Origin: Achromobacter animicus
Lineage (GTDB): Bacteria; Pseudomonadota; Gammaproteobacteria; Burkholderiales; Burkholderiaceae_B
Direction of reading: 5' to 3'
Assembly: GCF_902859585.1 (NCBI RefSeq)
Contig: NZ_CADIJM010000015.1
Coordinates: 1 to 64,000, forward strand
Length of the DNA: 64,000 bases
In this document: positions 45,569 through 53,514 of the stretch, piece by piece
How the letters are laid out: each line of letters begins with the position of its first letter
Numbering within the stretch: the first letter of the stretch is position 1
Notes under the pieces: model-generated
Database searches by the model: none
The model's input: the letters and a program-made list of their open reading frames with translations, nothing else
What the model was told of the DNA's origin: nothing
Translations under genes and position numbers: made by a program

Positions 45569-45964
45569 ATGCGCGCCCTCATCCGGCAAATCAGCCTTTT
45601 CATCGCCGTCGGTTGCGCCGCTGCGGCAACGCATTGGGCCATTGCCGTGGGCTGCGTCGAAGCGTTCGGCGCCCCCCCGTTGGCGGCCAACCTGATCGGC
45701 TGGATGGTCGCCTTCGTGGTGTCCTTCAGCGGCCATTACCGGCTCACGTTCCGACATTCGCCCATACCCTGGACCGTAGCGGCCCGTCGTTTCCTTTTCA
45801 TTTCAGCGATTGGTTTTTTGATCAATGAAACGGCCTACGCCTGGCTGTTGCACGCCACCGACGTGCCGTACGACACGCTGCTGGCGCTGATTCTGATCGG
45901 CCTGGCGTTCGCGACATTCATCGCTAGCCGGCTGTGGGCGTTCCGGCACAAAGCCGGTTCTTAA
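45569..45964 (+). CDS. GtrA-like membrane protein
   Basis: 131 residues, four membrane segments, GtrA motif NLIGWMVAFVVSFSGHYRLTFR. GtrA proteins are proposed to flip polyprenyl-phosphate-linked sugars. It is divergent from the deacetylase and converges on the ArnT-like gene with 41 bases of coding overlap. In context it could be the flippase (LgmD-like) of the modification pathway. Confidence 0.85.
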   Translation: MRALIRQISLFIAVGCAAAATHWAIAVGCVEAFGAPPLAANLIGWMVAFVVSFSGHYRLTFRHSPIPWTVAARRFLFISAIGFLINETAYAWLLHATDVPYDTLLALILIGLAFATFIASRLWAFRHKAGS

Positions 45965-47510
45965 GCGCCGCGTCCGCCTGCAGTAACCACATCGCATGCC
46001 GGGCGCTGGCGACGGCAGGCTTCACGCCTTGCAGCGGCGCGTAGACCGCGCCGTCGCCATGATTGCCCCACACCCAGAACCGCGACCCCTCGGGCGCCGC
46101 GCACAAGCGGGCATTGAACTGGGCCGCGCTGACCAACACCTGCGCCCCGGTGACCGGATCGAACTTGGCGGCGTCGTACAGTTCCTTGCGCCAGTTGTCG
46201 CGCACCGGCACTTCCGGATTGAGCCAGTCGTCCACGACCCACGTGGGCCGCGGCGCACGCGCGTACAGCGCCAGATCGAAGGGGTAGGCGTGCAGCGAGA
46301 CAAAGGTGTCGTCCGGCCGCGCCTCCTGCCGCACCAGCGTGGCCAGCGGCGCAGCGCTGCCTCGGGCATTGAACGCCGCAACACCCACCGCGATGACGCA
46401 GATTCCCGCCGCGACGGTGGCGCTGATGCGCACCAGCCGCGGCGTCATCACGCCGGTCTGGCCGCGCCATGCCGACAGGATGACCTCGGCCAGCAGAAAG
46501 GCCAGCGGCGCCAATGCCGGCAGCACATAGCCGACCAGCTTGGAATGCGGCAATGAAAAGAACACCACCACCACAGCGAACCACACCGCCGCCAGGCGCC
46601 GCAGGCTGCGCGCGGGACCGGGTGCCCAGTAGGCCCGGCGCAGGATGCCGCCGCCCCACAATGACCACGGCAGGCTCAGGCCAGCCAGCACCGGCAAATA
46701 GAACCAGAACGGCTGGGCGTTGTTGAAGCCGCTGGCGGCGAAGCGCTGGAAATGCTGATAGACGAAGAAATAGTCGTAGAAGCCGGGATACCGCACCTGC
46801 ATCAGCACGAACCACGGCGCGGCGACGGCCACGAACATCAGCAGCGCCGGCGGCCAGAACAGCGCCGCCAGCCCGCGCCACCGCCGTTCCCAGACCAGCC
46901 AGAGCAGCAGGATGGCGCCCGGCAGCACCAACCCGATCAGCCCTTTGGCCAGCACGGCCAGCGCGGCCAACGCCGCGGCAGCGACGGCCATCCCGCGCGC
47001 CCCTTCCCCGCGTTCGGCGCGCAGCGCGGTTTCAGCGGCGGCCAGGACGCACAGCGTGATGAGGCCCGCAACCAGCATGTCCAGGTTGGCGAACTGCGCG
47101 CCCCCATAGAAGAACGGCATGGTGCAAAGCGCCAGCACGGTCAGCGTGGCGGCAAACGCATCGCGATGACGCCGCACGAAAACGTACAACCCGGCGGCGG
47201 CGCCCCAGGCGGCCAGCCAAGACGGCACGCGCGCCGCCCACGGATGCACGCCGAACACCGAGAACGACAGCTCGGTCAGCCAGTAGTACAGCGGCGGCTT
47301 GTGGAAGTACGGCATGCCGTCCAGCAGCGGCACGGCGTGCGAGCCGCTGCGCAGCATGTCCCAGGCCACGCCGGCATAGCGCCCTTCATCGGGCAAGGTC
47401 AGCGGCCGCATCCACGCCAGCCAGGCCAGCCAGATGCCGACGGCCAGCAAAAACCGTCCTGCCGGCGGGGTCCATTCGGAGCGCGCCGGTGTGCTGTAGT
47501 CCGCCATCAT
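45924..47510 (-). CDS. ArnT-like lipid A sugar transferase (LgmB-like)
   Basis: 528 residues. Many membrane segments and the PMT/ArnT N terminus (RPLTLPDEGRYAGVAWDMLRSGSHAVPLLDGMPYFHKPPLYYW), a periplasmic C-terminal domain. ArnT-type enzymes transfer an amino sugar from undecaprenyl phosphate to lipid A phosphate. Two adjacent ATGs (47510, 47507) overlap the stop of the upstream glycosyltransferase gene. The adjoining genes suit glucosamine transfer, as in Bordetella LgmB, not L-Ara4N, because no arnA/B gene is present. Confidence 0.85.
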   Translation of the reverse strand: MMADYSTPARSEWTPPAGRFLLAVGIWLAWLAWMRPLTLPDEGRYAGVAWDMLRSGSHAVPLLDGMPYFHKPPLYYWLTELSFSVFGVHPWAARVPSWLAAWGAAAGLYVFVRRHRDAFAATLTVLALCTMPFFYGGAQFANLDMLVAGLITLCVLAAAETALRAERGEGARGMAVAAAALAALAVLAKGLIGLVLPGAILLLWLVWERRWRGLAALFWPPALLMFVAVAAPWFVLMQVRYPGFYDYFFVYQHFQRFAASGFNNAQPFWFYLPVLAGLSLPWSLWGGGILRRAYWAPGPARSLRRLAAVWFAVVVVFFSLPHSKLVGYVLPALAPLAFLLAEVILSAWRGQTGVMTPRLVRISATVAAGICVIAVGVAAFNARGSAAPLATLVRQEARPDDTFVSLHAYPFDLALYARAPRPTWVVDDWLNPEVPVRDNWRKELYDAAKFDPVTGAQVLVSAAQFNARLCAAPEGSRFWVWGNHGDGAVYAPLQGVKPAVASARHAMWLLQADAALKNRLCAGTPTAG

Positions 47511-48556
47511 CAGCCCTGCGCCTTGCCAGCGGGTCGGCCGCGGCTGCGCCGCACGACGAACAGCGGACGACCCTTCACCTCGTCGAAGATGCGGGCCACG
47601 TATTCGCCCACCACGCCCAGCGAGATCAGATTGACGCCCGCAAAGAACAGCACCGCGGTGACGATGGTCGTCCACCCGGAGACAGCGTTGCCGGACATCA
47701 GGTAATCGCCCACGAGAAAGGCCGCATAGGCCAGCGCCAGCACGGCAAACGCCACGCCCACCAGGCTGACCATGCGCAGCGGCCACGTCGTGAATGCCGT
47801 CAGGCCGTCAAGCGCCAGGCGAAAAAGGCGCAGCCCGCTATAGGTGCTGGTCCCGTGCATGCGCTCGTCCGGCGTGTAGGGCACGGCCTCTCCCTTGAAG
47901 CCGACCCAGGCATACAGGCCCTTCATGAAGCGGGTGCGCTCGGGCAGCGCGATCAGCGCATCGACCACGCTGCGGTCCATCAGCCGGAAGTCGCCGGCGT
48001 GCGCTGGCACCTGCACGCCGCGTGCGTTGCTGAGCAACTGATAGAACCAGCGCGCGCCCGAGCGCTTGAGCCAGGATTCGTCGGCGCGGTCGCGCCGCAC
48101 GGCGTACACCATCTCGGCCCCCGCGGCCCATCGCGCCAACATCAGCTCGATCAACGCGGGCGGATGCTGCAGGTCGGCGTCCAGGCAGATGACCACGTTG
48201 CCGCTGGCGGCTTCCAGACCTGCGCTCAGCGCCGCCTCCTTGCCGAAATTGCGGGACAACTGCACGTGGCGAAAGCCTTCGTGCTCGGTCCATTCGGCCA
48301 TCAGCGCGTCCGTGCCGTCAGTGCTGCCATCATCGGCCACGATGATCTCCCAACCGGTGCAAAGCGCGGAGAGCCGGTTGCGCAGCAGCGGCAGCAGCAC
48401 GCGCAGGTTCTCGCATTCGTTCAGGCACGGAATCACGCACGTGACGCGGATGTCATACGGCACGTCGGCGGCCTGCGGCGGCCACACGGACCTGAGCGGC
48501 AGGGATTTTGCCAACACCTGCGGCGCTGGCGGGTCGGACCGGAACTGGATGTGCAT
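47510..48556 (-). CDS. Polyprenyl-phosphate glycosyltransferase, family 2 (LgmA-like)
   Basis: 348 residues. GT2 fold (VIPCLNECENLRVLLPLL, VADDGSTDGTDALM, VICLDADLQHPP) and two C-terminal membrane segments (VSLVGVAFAVLALAYAAFLV, TIVTAVLFFAGVNLISLG), as in ArnC/GtrB-type enzymes that load a sugar onto undecaprenyl phosphate. Start at 48556 (MHIQFRSD) or 48586 is uncertain, as no clear ribosome site is seen. The stop overlaps the downstream ArnT-like start. Confidence 0.87.
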   Translation of the reverse strand: MHIQFRSDPPAPQVLAKSLPLRSVWPPQAADVPYDIRVTCVIPCLNECENLRVLLPLLRNRLSALCTGWEIIVADDGSTDGTDALMAEWTEHEGFRHVQLSRNFGKEAALSAGLEAASGNVVICLDADLQHPPALIELMLARWAAGAEMVYAVRRDRADESWLKRSGARWFYQLLSNARGVQVPAHAGDFRLMDRSVVDALIALPERTRFMKGLYAWVGFKGEAVPYTPDERMHGTSTYSGLRLFRLALDGLTAFTTWPLRMVSLVGVAFAVLALAYAAFLVGDYLMSGNAVSGWTTIVTAVLFFAGVNLISLGVVGEYVARIFDEVKGRPLFVVRRSRGRPAGKAQG

Positions 48557-48685
48557 GGGGTTCTGCAATGACGGAATACGGGACACGATGCGGTGCAGTA
48601 TGCGCAGGGGCTCGTCGAATTTTCATGAAATGCCGGCCGGGGCCCGGCCGCTAAAATGGCGGGCATCTCCAGTCTTCGGGTTGTC

Positions 48686-49234
48686 ATGCAATACCAAGTC
48701 CGTCCCATGCGGGCCAGCGATGTGGACGCCATCCTGCAGGCCCAGGCCCTTGCCTATCCTCAGTTCCTGCTGGAAGGCGCCGGCTTCTTCCTGAACCGTC
48801 TCGCGCTTGCGCCGCAATATTGCTGGGTTGCCCAGCCCGGCACGCCAATGTCTTCGGGCGCGTTGCTGGGCTACCTGATTTCCTACCCGTGGGATGCGGG
48901 CCTGCCGCCCGCCCTGGACGTGCCGCTACCCGCGCTGCCGGCGCGGGCCGATCACTGGTTTCTGCATGACTGCGCGGTCGTGCCGGCGGCGCAAGGCACG
49001 GGCGTGGGTCAGGCGCTGGTGGGCGCCGCCGCCGCAAGCGCCATGGACAACGGCCTGACGCGCGCCAGCCTGGTGTCCCTGGCATCGGCGGCCGGCTATT
49101 GGTTGCGTCATGGCTACGCGCCGCTCGCGCCGCAGACGCCGGGTCTGGCCGAAAAACTGGCGGGCTACGGCGAGGGCGCCAGTTACATGTCGCGCGCCTT
49201 TCCCTTCCCGGCCGCACGCCCGTTGCGCGCCTGA
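48686..49234 (+). CDS. GNAT-family N-acetyltransferase
   Basis: 182 residues. The N-terminal MQYQVRPMRASDVDAILQAQALAYP and acetyl-CoA site in CAVVPAAQGTGVGQALVGAAAASA are GNAT features. The substrate is unknown. Start at 48686 chosen over 48656 for the family-like N terminus. It is divergent from the LgmA-like gene but has no sign of joining that pathway. Confidence 0.87.
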   Translation: MQYQVRPMRASDVDAILQAQALAYPQFLLEGAGFFLNRLALAPQYCWVAQPGTPMSSGALLGYLISYPWDAGLPPALDVPLPALPARADHWFLHDCAVVPAAQGTGVGQALVGAAAASAMDNGLTRASLVSLASAAGYWLRHGYAPLAPQTPGLAEKLAGYGEGASYMSRAFPFPAARPLRA

Positions 49235-49320
49235 CGGCGTCCCCCACCCCGTGTACAGGTGCACTGGCCTGGACGTAAGATAGCTTCGCAGTCCGCGAAC
49301 GATGCGGCGGAAGATGGCCT

Positions 49321-49359
49321 GAACAGCGGGCTTGAACATCGGGTTTGAACAGCTAGTCT
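49321..49359. repeat. 13-base tandem repeat upstream of gltS
   Basis: GAACAGCGGGCTT, GAACATCGGGTTT and a diverged GAACAGCTAGTCT run head to tail (starting at 49321, 49334 and 49347). They lie in the presumed promoter or leader of the gltS-TAXI operon and could be binding-site repeats. Confidence 0.7.
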
Positions 49360-49363
49360 TGCT

Positions 49364-49380
49364 GCGCCCCGGCGGGGCGC
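49364..49380 (+). promoter_or_regulatory. GC hairpin next to the gltS ribosome site
   Basis: GCGCCCC (49364-49370) and GGGGCGC (49374-49380) pair around GGC, ending one base before GAAGG and ten bases before the gltS ATG. It may limit ribosome access. There is no T-run, so it is not an intrinsic terminator. Confidence 0.5.
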
Positions 49381-49390
49381 GAAGGTTCAT

Positions 49391-50599
49391 ATGATCTCCC
49401 TTTCGCCCGTCCAATCCCTCCTCGCCTGCTGCCTCGTGCTCGTCATCGGACGGGTCATGACCACGCGCATCGGCGTCCTGGCGCGCTACAGCATTCCGGA
49501 CCCCATCGTAGGCGGGCTGCTGTTCGCCGTATTGGCCTATCTGCTGTCCACCTGGGGCGGCGTCGCCGTCTCGCTGGAGACCAGCATCAAGCCCACGCTG
49601 CTGCTGCTGTTCTTCGGCTGCATCGGGCTTACCGCCAACCTCAAGCTGCTGGCGCGCGGCGGGCCCCGTCTCATCGCCTTTCTCCTCGCGTTGATTCCGT
49701 TTCTGGTCCTGCAGAACGCAGTGGGGCTGGGCATGGCATGGCTGCTGGACATGCATCCGCTCATGGGCCTGCTGGGCGGCACGATCACGCTGGTGGGCGG
49801 TCACGGCACCGGCGCGGCCTACGCGACGCGCTTTGCCGACTTCAACAACATCCAGGACGTCATGCCGCTGGCCATGACGGCGGCGACGCTGGGACTGGTG
49901 CTGGGCGGCGTGGTGGGTGGCCCCGTGGCGGAATGGATCATGCGCCGCCACAAAGTGTCGGGCAGCCTGGACCACACCGCGGCCGAAGGCCACCAGGCCG
50001 CCGACCTGAATGAAGCGCATCAGCCGCCCACCCCCGGTACGTTCATCCTGTCCATGACCGCCGCGTTCGTCTGCCTGGTCGTCGGCGGCATGCTGGCAGC
50101 GCTGGTGGAAGATGCCCCGGTCAGCCTGCCCAACTTCCTGTGGTGCCTTGCGACCGGGGTACTCATCCGCAACGCAGGGCCGCTGGTGGGCATCCGGCTC
50201 GACGATCGCGCCACCGACATCATCGGCACGATCTCGCTATCGCTGTTTCTGGGCATGACGATGATGACGCTGGACCTGTCCAGCGTCGCGCGCCTGGCCG
50301 GTCCGCTGGCGCTGATGCTGGCGGTGCAGACGCTGGTCTGCGCGCTGTATGCCGCCTGGGTGGTGTTCCGGCTGCTCAAGCGCGACTACGAGGCCGCCAT
50401 CATGTCTGCGGCGTTCTGCGGCTTCGCGTTGGGCGCCACCGCCACCGCCATCGCCAACATGCAGGCGCTCACGCGCCGCCACGGTCCGGCGCCGGAAGCG
50501 TTCATTGTCGTTCCGGTCACGGGCGCCTTCCTGGTGGACATCCTGAACGTGATCGTCCTGAGCTCGCTGATCTCCTTGCCGTTCGTGGGAGGGATGTAG
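49391..50599 (+). CDS. gltS: Sodium/glutamate symporter GltS
   Basis: 402 residues with about eleven hydrophobic segments and GltS blocks IPDPIVGGLLFAVLAYLL and GGHGTGAAYATRFADF. It imports glutamate with sodium. Its stop is two bases from the ATG of a TAXI-type lipoprotein gene, an unusual partner. A tandem repeat and hairpin lie before it. Confidence 0.94.
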   Translation: MISLSPVQSLLACCLVLVIGRVMTTRIGVLARYSIPDPIVGGLLFAVLAYLLSTWGGVAVSLETSIKPTLLLLFFGCIGLTANLKLLARGGPRLIAFLLALIPFLVLQNAVGLGMAWLLDMHPLMGLLGGTITLVGGHGTGAAYATRFADFNNIQDVMPLAMTAATLGLVLGGVVGGPVAEWIMRRHKVSGSLDHTAAEGHQAADLNEAHQPPTPGTFILSMTAAFVCLVVGGMLAALVEDAPVSLPNFLWCLATGVLIRNAGPLVGIRLDDRATDIIGTISLSLFLGMTMMTLDLSSVARLAGPLALMLAVQTLVCALYAAWVVFRLLKRDYEAAIMSAAFCGFALGATATAIANMQALTRRHGPAPEAFIVVPVTGAFLVDILNVIVLSSLISLPFVGGM

Positions 50600-50601
50600 C
50601 C

Positions 50602-52098
50602 ATGTTCAAAAGACTCATGATTGTCCTGCTGTGCGCGATGCTGGCTGCGTGCGGCCGCGCTCCCGATGCCGACACCCTGCGCGCAGACGTCACGCGCAGC
50701 CTGGACGCGACCTATGGGCAGGACCTGTTCCGCATCGCGGATCTCAAGCGCATGGGGTCGGCAACGGACAGCACCGCCCCGGCGGGCGAAACCCGGCGCG
50801 TCGTGTACTACGACATCGACCTGGAACTGACCCGCGACATTTCGCTGGGCGCATGGGATCAGCCCGGCGCGGCGTCGCTGGTGACGTTGCTGGGCGCCGG
50901 TCCCCGCAGCATCAGCGGCGTGAAGTCCGGCGGCAACAAGGCCGGCGATCGCATCATTGCCCACGCCAGCGCCATCTACCGCGAAGCGGACGGCGCGTGG
51001 AAGCTGGTGACGCCCGCAGGCTTCAAGGCGGCCGAGGCGCCGTCACTGGACACCGGGGCGCCGCCGCCCGTCACGCGCCAGCTGCTGGACACGCTCGACC
51101 AGATCACCCACTCGGTAACCTACAGCGCGTCCAGTACGGCCCAGCATGTGGTCCAGCAGGAGCTGGAACGCTCGGTCGCGCGCATCAATGGCCGGCTTTC
51201 CCGGCTCCAGCAGGGTTACCCGCTGGCCGGCGGTCCGGACCGCGGCGAGTACCTGGCCTTTTCCCGCGCCCTGAGCGACGTGGCGCGCGCGCGCCAGATC
51301 CGGGTGTCGCCGCTCATCACCGGCGGCGGCGCCGACAACATCGCATTGCTGCGCAGCGGCGACGCCGTCGTCGGCCTGGCGCAGGCCGATACCGCGCAGA
51401 TGGCCTACGAGGGCACGGGTCCCTTCGCGGGTCAGGGGCCGTTTCCCGGCCTGCGCGCGCTGGGCAGCCTGTATCCGGAGATGGTCCACATCGTCGTGCG
51501 CGACGATCCCGCTCTGCGTGGCGTGCGAGATCTGAAGGGCAAGACGATCGCATTGGGTCCCGAAGGGTCAGCCGTGCGCGCTACCCTGCAAACTGTGCTG
51601 GCCGCGCATGGCCTGCAGGCCGGGCGCGATTACCAAGTGTCCGACACCCCGTTTGTTGCCGCCCTGCCGCTGCTGCAATCCGGGGCGGTCGACGCCGCAG
51701 CCCAGGTGATCGGCGTGCCGGCAACGCCGCTGCGCGACGCGCTGATTCCCGCGCAGCTCAAGCTGCTGCCGCTCGACGCCGATGCCATCAAGACCCTCAC
51801 GGCCGGCGACAGCGTGCTGATGCCGCTGGACATCGCGGCGGGCACGTATCCCAATCAGCAGGAACGCATCCCGACCGTGGGCGTGGCAGCCCTGATGCTG
51901 ACCACCACCGACCTCACGCGCGACGAAGCGCTGGTCGTGGTGCGCGCGGTGTACCAGGCCGGCCAGGACCTGCTGGCGGCCGGTTCGACGCAGGGCTCGC
52001 AGGTATCGGCGGCCACCGCCCGGCTCGGCCTGAGCGTGCCGCTGCATGACGGCGCCGAGGAGGGAATCGCCCAACTGGAGCACGCCAAACCGCGCTGA
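50602..52098 (+). CDS. TAXI-family solute-binding lipoprotein with extra N-terminal domain
   Basis: 498 residues. The lipoprotein signal ends LAAC (Cys17). From about residue 206 (GYPLAGGPDRGEYLAFSRAL, ITGGGADNIALLRSGDAVVGLAQADTAQMAYEG, VRDLKGKTIALGPEGSAVRAT) it is a TAXI/NMT1-type substrate-binding protein, usually a partner of TRAP transporters. Residues 20-205 form an extra region with a beta-rich part and a helical segment (RQLLDTLDQITHSVTYS to RINGRLSRLQQ) unlike ordinary TAXI proteins. No DctQ/DctM permease is adjacent. It is operonic with gltS. Confidence 0.85.
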   Translation: MFKRLMIVLLCAMLAACGRAPDADTLRADVTRSLDATYGQDLFRIADLKRMGSATDSTAPAGETRRVVYYDIDLELTRDISLGAWDQPGAASLVTLLGAGPRSISGVKSGGNKAGDRIIAHASAIYREADGAWKLVTPAGFKAAEAPSLDTGAPPPVTRQLLDTLDQITHSVTYSASSTAQHVVQQELERSVARINGRLSRLQQGYPLAGGPDRGEYLAFSRALSDVARARQIRVSPLITGGGADNIALLRSGDAVVGLAQADTAQMAYEGTGPFAGQGPFPGLRALGSLYPEMVHIVVRDDPALRGVRDLKGKTIALGPEGSAVRATLQTVLAAHGLQAGRDYQVSDTPFVAALPLLQSGAVDAAAQVIGVPATPLRDALIPAQLKLLPLDADAIKTLTAGDSVLMPLDIAAGTYPNQQERIPTVGVAALMLTTTDLTRDEALVVVRAVYQAGQDLLAAGSTQGSQVSAATARLGLSVPLHDGAEEGIAQLEHAKPR

Positions 52099-52140
52099 GG
52101 CGCGTTGCGTCTATGATGGCGCTCCCTATCAGGAATTCCG

Positions 52141-52407
52141 ATGAACAAATTCGATCTTCAAAAGAACCAGGCCCTCAAGCTGGCCGGCCAACTCAAGCAA
52201 TCGGCAACGCCCGACCGCTTTGGCGCCTCGTCCCAAGTGCCTGACCGCCGCGAGCAGCGCAAGCTGGATCAGGCCGCCGGTCTGGTGCCCTTCCCGCTGA
52301 AGCTGTCGCAAACGCAGGCCGACAAGCTGCGCGCCGCCGCCGCCGAACGCGGCGTATCGACCAACGACCTCGTGGCCGAGGCGCTTGAGAAAGCGCTGGG
52401 CAAGTAA
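52141..52407 (+). CDS. Small hypothetical protein with a ribbon-helix-helix-like C terminus
   Basis: 88 residues. I do not recognise a named family. The C-terminal half ([40 protein letters not shown]) has a strand then two helices in CopG/Arc-like order, so a DNA-binding or structural role is possible. The stop is five bases from the YaiI gene, so they are probably one operon. Confidence 0.75.
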   Translation: MNKFDLQKNQALKLAGQLKQSATPDRFGASSQVPDRREQRKLDQAAGLVPFPLKLSQTQADKLRAAAAERGVSTNDLVAEALEKALGK

Positions 52408-52412
52408 GCGCA

Positions 52413-52880
52413 ATGCACATCTGGGTCGACGCGGACGCCTGCCCCGCCGTCATCAAGGACATCCTGTTCCGCGCCGCGCAGCGCTGGCAGGTGCCCCTGA
52501 CGCTGGTGGCCAATCAGGCGCTCTACACGCCGCCGTCGCCGCTGATCCGGGCCGTGCAGGTGCCGCGCGGCTTTGACGTGGCCGACGCGCATATCGTGGA
52601 GCGGGCGGAAAAAGGCGACCTGGTCATCACCGGCGACATTCCGCTGGCTGCGCAGGTGCTGGAAAAAGGCGCGATGGCGCTCAATCCCCGCGGCGAACGC
52701 TATTCGCCGGAAACCATCCGCGAACGGCTGGCGATGCGGGACATGATGGAGGAACTGCGCGCCAGCGGCGTGGACACGGCCGGCCCGTCGTCGTTCAGCC
52801 AGTCCGACCGCAAGGCATTCGCGAACCAGCTCGACACGCTGCTCGCGCGGGTGGCCCGCCAGCAGGCGCAGAAAAGCTGA
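52413..52880 (+). CDS. YaiI/YqxD (DUF188, UPF0178) family protein
   Basis: 155 residues. N-terminal [22 protein letters not shown] and [24 protein letters not shown] are the conserved blocks of this NYN-like/PIN-like nuclease-fold family of unknown function. It follows the small RHH-like gene. Confidence 0.93.
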   Translation: MHIWVDADACPAVIKDILFRAAQRWQVPLTLVANQALYTPPSPLIRAVQVPRGFDVADAHIVERAEKGDLVITGDIPLAAQVLEKGAMALNPRGERYSPETIRERLAMRDMMEELRASGVDTAGPSSFSQSDRKAFANQLDTLLARVARQQAQKS

Positions 52881-52916
52881 AAACCGCCGGCAGGGCCCGC
52901 GGTCAGTTATCAGCGG

Positions 52917-53084
52917 TCAGTAGAAGGTGATGTATGCCTTGTAGATGATCGCGCCGATCGCGGTGACAAGGCCCAGGCCCATCAGGGTCATGCCGAGATT
53001 GCGGTCACGAAACCCGAAGCCGATCAACATGAGCGCCACGCCGGTGCAGATGATGATGAGCATGGTGTTGGTATGCGGACCCAT
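52917..53084 (-). CDS. 55-residue two-segment membrane protein
   Basis: A short gene of 55 residues with AGGAGAAGG seven bases before its ATG. The protein begins MGPHTNTMLIIICTGVALML and continues IGFGFRDRNLGMTLMGLG, ending KAYITFY, giving two hydrophobic segments flanking a short polar turn (FRDRN). It converges on the YaiI gene. I do not recognise a family. Coding support comes from the clean start, stop and hydrophobic pattern. Confidence 0.65.
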   Translation of the reverse strand: MGPHTNTMLIIICTGVALMLIGFGFRDRNLGMTLMGLGLVTAIGAIIYKAYITFY

Positions 53085-53378
53085 GGCCTTCTCCTGTTTT
53101 GCTCGGCAGTCATTCGCCGTTTTATCGATGATAGACAGGCGTGGAACAGGCTTGGCGCAACCGGCAGCAGCCAGATTGCGGCAGATCAGAAGAAGATTAA
53201 TGAATCGATAACAAAAAAGCCAACCGATGAAGGTTGGCTTTTTACTTGAGCATTACTGCCCGAAATACTGACTGCCCGAAGAACAAAACCGATATCGCTA
53301 ATTACTGCTGCATTACTGCTACGACATGGGCGTTGTCTTTTGGGGCTCTTCGAAGGCTGTTAAGCCCAAGAAGGTCTT
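53085..53378. other. Intergenic region with terminator, between the small membrane protein and tRNA-Val
   Basis: Nothing coding is supported. It holds the promoter region of the small gene and, at 53213-53243, a bidirectional terminator. Short ATTACTGC and GCCCGAA motifs recur at 53250-53320 without clear meaning. Confidence 0.6.
53213..53243. terminator. Bidirectional terminator after tRNA-Val
   Basis: AAAAAAGCCAACC pairs with GGTTGGCTTTTT around GATGAA. On the minus strand it ends the tRNA transcript about 135 bases downstream of the tRNA. Confidence 0.9.
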
Positions 53379-53453
53379 TGGTGGGTAGTACTGGGTTCGA
53401 ACCAGTGACCCCTGCCGTGTGAAGGCAGTGCTCTACCACTGAGCTAACCACCC
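53379..53453 (-). tRNA. tRNA-Val, anticodon CAC
   Basis: On the minus strand the acceptor GGGTGGT pairs with ACTACCC, followed by A and an encoded CCA. The anticodon stem-loop CTGCC TTCACAC GGCAG gives anticodon CAC (Val, GUG). The T arm has GGTTCGAA. 75 bases. It lies downstream of dnaQ on the same strand. Confidence 0.95.
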
Positions 53454-53514
53454 CGAAAGAGGCGAAATAATAGCACGAATTTTTAAACGTGTGCAAGTCG
53501 CCTCGGGAAAACTT

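Noticed and set aside
53250-53320. Recurring ATTACTGC and GCCCGAA motifs before tRNA-Val as attachment-site repeats
   Set aside because: Copies are short and imperfect, there is no integrase gene in the window and nothing looks like an integrated element.
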